The translations under genes were made by a program, and so were the position numbers. Under the pieces are notes generated by a model. That model had not been told where the DNA came from. It saw nothing but the letters and a program-made list of their open reading frames with translations, and made no database searches. From Sinonovacula constricta (Eukaryota > Mollusca > Bivalvia > Cardiida > Solecurtidae), in assembly GCA_007844125.1 (NCBI GenBank), contig CM017572.1, positions 34,887,218-34,951,217 of the forward strand: a DNA stretch of 64,000 bases, read 5' to 3'. Below are positions 59,866-64,000 of this stretch, in pieces (within the stretch, counting starts at the first letter, position 1; every line of letters starts with the position of its first letter).

Positions 59866-60993
59866 TTAAGGTAAGAGGGGCCTAAAAGAAGCTATTAAGA
59901 ATCCTAAACTAAGCATGTCCATAGCGATAAATATCATATATCAGATATAAAAATGAAATATGAAAGAATTTTACCGTCATGTTTTGGAAAAAATCACATT
60001 TGAATAGGGTGACCCCTCGCCTTGTCCCAGGATCATTTTTTACAAGTGGTTATTGCTAAAAAGTCTTATTTGGGGGTTCAAAACTATAATATATTGAAGC
60101 ATCAATGGTGTAACTTTATAAGCATAACCCTAAACATTAAAAAGAACTCATTTATATTGTTCAAGTACAAACATTTGATGATTTTACACTGAAATAGGCA
60201 TCTATACCCCCTTGGAAAATTTCCTTGACACAGAAACATACACAAACTTTCAGAGTTTCTAAATATTTTAATTATACCAGTATATTTATAAAATGCATAT
60301 CAAAATTTGCTATATACATATACCAATCACATAACAAATAATTACAGACTTTCACCGTTTAGTTTTTGAAATATTAGCTTTAAAATTGTCATATTCCATT
60401 TTTTCTTAACAAAACAACAACAACAACAAACCTGTAAAAAAATATTTTCTGTCACAATTTTGCACAATACCTTTATGTTTCACAAAGATCTTTTAAAGAT
60501 CTGATTAAAACTGACTTCTGAATGTGTATCTGTTTACAAAAGAACTTAAATTGTTGATTTTTAATGTTTTCCGTTTCACATATCGACCTCTGCTGTCACT
60601 CGGAACTCCTCGGGTAATTCCGTCCTCTAATTAATCCGAATATATCCGAAGCTTGCCGAGTAGGTACGATTGCTATGCTGTCTCTGTCCGCCATTTTGGT
60701 ATTTTCCGAAAATGTAACGTCACGCTTTGGGATCCCAATTTTTTGGTAAATATTTTTTATCTAAATAAATATAAGATATTTTTTGTTTAAATTATTACTT
60801 GTTTGAAAAAAATATTATCAATGTTTGCAAGATACATAAAACATAAAAAATAATGATTAAAAATGTTTGCTACGATCAAATGCGATTAGTTCCGGAGAAC
60901 GTGTCGGATACTGCCGAGGGCATTTACGAACTCGATGTCGCCAAACATCGCCGTTTCAGACAGCATTGGCTAACTAGGCCCCTCTTACCTTAA
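59866..60993. mobile_element. TTAA-flanked element with 15-bp perfect inverted ends
   Basis: TTAAGGTAAGAGGGGCCTA at 59866-59884 is the exact reverse complement of 60975-60993. Treating TTAA as the target duplication leaves GGTAAGAGGGGCCTA as the terminal repeat of a 1.12-kb element. A TTAA target suggests piggyBac-type mobilisation, but the ends do not start with the usual CCY, so the superfamily is open. The interior near the right end carries GTGTCGGATACTGCC (family C-like). It also carries a - strand gene-like fragment: ATGGCGGACAGAGAC at about 60697, and TELPEEFRVTAEVDM at about 60634-60587. No transposase is present. Confidence 0.75.
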
Positions 60994-62200
60994 ATTCAAT
61001 ATTATCGAATGCATCCCACTCCACTCCGAGATAATTTGGAAAACGCACCTACAAACATTCTATAAATGTCTAAGTGGGGGTGGGGGTATGCCTCTGGACA
61101 GCACATAAATGACCGTGTTTATAATCATATAGAGAAAATCAATATTTTAACTGTAACAATTGTAAGAATTCTAGCTTTATATACAATTCCGCGTACATAA
61201 CTTGCCCTAGTCGAAATTGTTTATGCAATTTCTGATCGTTATTTTACGATAAACATATCTGAATGCATGATTTATTTCGATTTGACTTATACACTGGTCA
61301 CATCTCTTTAGAAGCACTGAACAATACATTTATCTTCTTAATCAACTTGTCACAAATCTACCCAATATGTTACTTTATTTTACAACATTAATTTTGTCAC
61401 TGATATTTGATTTTCTGCAGATAAAACAGTTATGCAGAGTTCTAACTGAACCACACATCTCGTAGTTGTTAATTGTTTGTAAAATTTATTTATTACAAAC
61501 ATTTTATACTAACTAGATATTATACATTATATACTAGAATTGATGACTTGCTGGTCACGGCTGCAATTGTTTCAACAAAATAACATTGAAAATCTACTGC
61601 CGATTATTTATATAACAACTGCCGGACATACACATACCACTACATGTGACACGAATGATAACACAATGCATTAAACCAAAATGCTAGTAGTATTATGAAT
61701 GTTTTAATTGAAAATTGATTAAATTCTGAAAAAATCTGACACAAATGACAAATAATTCAGCATTGCAGTAATGTATTGATGACGTCCCGTCTTTTTTGTA
61801 ATTTTGCGCGAAAGCTTATTATCCGCGAGTGATGACGTCATATTGTTATGCTTAATGACGTAATCGTTTTGATGTCGATGTAAAGTATACAAACATGGCG
61901 AACTGAGATGAAAATATTAAACTGAATTGAAATAAACTTTAATTATAGGAACATTTGTACAAAATATTTAATGGAAATACAACAAAATAACATACTTATC
62001 TGTAACTTTTACAGAAGTACAGAGTTTCAAACACATGCTTTAATTTCGTTCTATTCCTAAACAAAATGTCGATGAAAGATTATTTTGCTAAAATGTTGAT
62101 TTAATTCGACTTTTATAAAGAGTCACTAATTCACAAAATGTCACAATCAAAAGGAAAAACACACATGGAAAACAAAATGTCCGGCAATAATTAATATAAA
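60994..62200. other. Flank of the NHL gene
   Basis: Mostly AT-rich. It contains a cluster of CRE-like sites at 61780-61863, listed separately. ATTAAA (complement near 62098) could serve as a polyadenylation signal for the - strand NHL exon. Confidence 0.3.
61780..61905. promoter_or_regulatory. CRE-like cluster, possible promoter
   Basis: TGACGTCC (61780), the perfect palindrome TGACGTCA (61833-61840) and TGACGTAA (61856-61863) fall within 85 bp. They are followed by ACATGGCGAAC near 61894-61904, a YY1/initiation-like context. The ATG there stops after three codons (ATG GCG AAC TGA), so no gene can be attached. Confidence 0.3.
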
Positions 62201-62202
62201 CT

Positions 62203-62781
62203 TTACTTCCATTCCACCATCAGAAGCTGATCACTGAACCCACCGACATACAAGGAACTCCTGCTCACATCATAACTGAGACAGAATGGACGCACGATCC
62301 CATCTTCCTCGGACACTATCTGACCTACCACGTGACCATCCTCGGTCACCTTGACTACGTTGTGTGAAGAATATCCGCAGACAAACACGTGACCGTGATG
62401 GTCAGTGGTCACACCCTGGGCATAAGACAGTCCGAGATCCTGCTGGGAGAGACAGAATATCTGCCTCCCGTCCGTGCCGACACATACAAGACCTCTCCAC
62501 CCGTCAGTCACATAGAGTCGGTCGCCGGAACTGTTCACGGCGATGTATTGGATGCTAGAGAACAGTTTCCGGCCGTCGGTGTACATGGAGATCTCCCTCA
62601 GCTTCCTGCCACTCCTCACGTCGTGTACATACAAGATGTCACCACCACCCCACCCAGCAGCACAGTACAGCAGTCCGCCATGACAAGCGATACTGCCGGT
62701 CTTATGTCCCAACTCGACGGTTCGTGTCCTGGTCAGACTGTCTGTGTTGTACACCTCGACTTGGGTGGAATTGAAGGCAAC
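62203..62781 (-). CDS. C-terminal NHL beta-propeller exon of a TRIM-like protein
   Basis: The terminal exon runs from an acceptor TGTATTTTCAG (AG at 62783-62782) to TAA at 62205-62203, 192 residues in phase 0. It shows propeller-type repeats: VEVYNTDSLTRTRTVELGH, then GGLLYCAAGWGGGDILYVHD, then YIAVNSSGDRLYVTDGWRG, then AQGVTTDHHGHVFVCGY followed by NVVKVTEDGHVVGQIV, and a closing CLSYDVSRSSLYVGGFSDQL. These fit NHL/TRIM56-71-like propellers, which in TRIM E3 ligases bind substrates or RNA. RING, B-box and coiled coil would be in exons to the right, outside the window. GC content is well above the surroundings. The - strand is chosen because it carries the repeats; the 140-codon + strand frame is its shadow. 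Confidence 0.85.
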   Translation of the reverse strand, partial: VAFNSTQVEVYNTDSLTRTRTVELGHKTGSIACHGGLLYCAAGWGGGDILYVHDVRSGRKLREISMYTDGRKLFSSIQYIAVNSSGDRLYVTDGWRGLVCVGTDGRQIFCLSQQDLGLSYAQGVTTDHHGHVFVCGYSSHNVVKVTEDGHVVGQIVSEEDGIVRPFCLSYDVSRSSLYVGGFSDQLLMVEWK

Positions 62782-64000
62782 CTGAAAATACAGAAATGTA
62801 GACCAGAGTAAAACATTGTAATGTACAGATTGTGTTGGTGACAAAATACACGTCAGCGTCCATAGTCGTAAATGATGCAACCTGAAAATAGAGGGAGAGG
62901 AAACAGAACATTAATAAAGTCTTTGGCCCGTATACACCAACCATTCTTAAGTAAGAATTGATAAAGTCATGGACTTTAATTCACAATATCGTCAGCGTAT
63001 ACTCAGCTATAAGTCTGAAATTTTGCATGACAATTAAACTTTGATACTTTGAGCTTAGAATCACAATTTAACTTTATACAAAAGCTTAGTTTTGTTGGTA
63101 TAAAATGGTGACTTGGACTCAAGTAGTGACTTGCGTTAAGAAATGCTTGGTGAATACAGGCCTTTATGTTGTGGCACAAGTTCGATCAATTTGCGGTGGA
63201 GTAAACATGGCCGGCAGTCATCCACACAACAACCTGCAAATATAGACATGTAAATCAGGTAAACATTAGAATGAAAATTATGTAAAAAATTGCTAGAAAA
63301 AAATGGCAATATTCAGTCGTTCATAGTAGGTCAGCTTGCTAGTGCCCGGCCTACTAAATAAGACAAATACAGTTACGACTCAATAACCCAAAAATACAGA
63401 TATGTACACTTGTTACACTCGCTGTTCTCCTGGCTCTGTTAAACTTGAGTACGGTGGAAAGTCGTCACTTGTATCTGAAGTGTGGAAACGTAAAAACATG
63501 GTTATTTATAGGTCTACGTAAAATTATTTGTACCAATTTATATAACAGAAATCAACATTTAGAATAGAGTTTAATCTAGTTACGTCTTGCTTTCTGAATC
63601 AATAACGGATGGAATTTACGGTAAACTCACAGCTATTGTGCAAAATGCATTGGGCCTAGATCTAGTCATCTACATGAAACAGAGATCTAAAGTCACAACC
63701 ATGGTTTTCAAACATTATGTTAACCAAACTTAATCAAAAGGCAAGTTAAAAAGGAAAATATTAAAAAGCATATTTAGAATATTTAAACTTATACTTAACA
63801 AACTATCTTTACACATCTTTCCCCAAGACCTCGCAGAATCTATTTCACTAAGTTTGTGAACGCTCAACTTGTTTATTTTTTTAAATATTTACGACGTCAT
63901 ATTTTGTCACGAGACGAATGGAATGTGTACATTTACGCGATAACATGTGTTCGGCATATTAATTTATGACCTATGTGTGTAATTTCGTAGGATAAACCAA
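62782..64000 (-). other. Intron of the NHL gene with repeated acceptor-like sites
   Basis: TATTTTCAG|GTTGC occurs at 62790-62777 and again at 62890-62877, and TATTTGCAG|GTTG at about 63242-63230. The middle one could start a 30-nt in-phase micro-exon (VASFTTMDAD) ending at a GTGTAT donor at about 62851. Its frame is otherwise open as VASFTTMDADVYFVTNTI. No RING, B-box or coiled-coil exon appears before the window ends. Confidence 0.4.

Noticed and set aside
62389..62811. 140-residue + strand protein
   Set aside because: It is the antisense shadow of the NHL exon, which has clear propeller repeats and a splice site.

Overview
The window looks like nuclear DNA of a bivalve mollusc, and a heterodont such as a dreissenid or Mya relative is the most likely source. 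It is AT-rich and gene-poor, with introns carrying GT...AG borders, many microsatellites, DNA-transposon, LINE and SINE debris, and a TRIM-type NHL propeller exon of a style common in bivalves. The species call is an inference from overall style, not a proof. There are no operons, bacterial promoters or complete single-exon genes.

Protein-coding content is small and split by introns. The best gene lies on the + strand at 34884-39750. Four exons join with perfectly matching phase-1 junctions and predict a protein with an N-terminal membrane anchor, an OTU-like domain that has lost its catalytic Cys and His, an acidic linker, and a C-terminal alpha/beta region that may be TRADD-N-like. Its third intron-spanning segment, between the OTU exon and the linker exon, holds a 1.49-kb hAT-type element with an 8-bp target duplication, and that element in turn contains a MITE flanked by TAA. 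At the right end (62203-62781, - strand) is the C-terminal exon of a TRIM/NHL-type protein. At the left end (192-502, - strand) is a first coding exon cut off by the window. Weaker exon candidates are at 47700-47874 (+), 54704-54820 (+) and 55232-55411 (-), and a broken trypsin-like protease fragment is at 50368-50703 (+).

The rest is mostly repeats. A degenerate LINE reverse transcriptase lies at 9600-11013 (+), and a second LINE with RT C-terminus and RNase H at 29560-30190 (-). A tRNA-derived SINE at 18781-19185 (-) has an (ATCT)n tail that runs into a large compound microsatellite. An unclassified dispersed family shares a core near CCTTGGAACGGTCAGT (5.2, 10.1, 32.7, 34.4 and 52.1 kb; flanking parts at 8.5 kb). 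A ~480-bp MITE family has GGTATCCGACAG ends (11.7, 18.1, 28.2, 36.6 and 59.6 kb). A TTAA-flanked element with 15-bp inverted ends lies at 59866-60993. Segmental duplicates (5.95-8.07 with 26.5-27.8 kb; 15.1 with 19.5; 23.5 with 23.9; 41.3 with 43.1; 58.7 with 59.4 kb) and a 36-copy 31-bp minisatellite (55.9-57.0 kb) complete the picture.

Large stretches (for example 11.9-15.1, 19.7-22.0, 43.3-47.7 and 52.6-54.4 kb) show nothing I can name.
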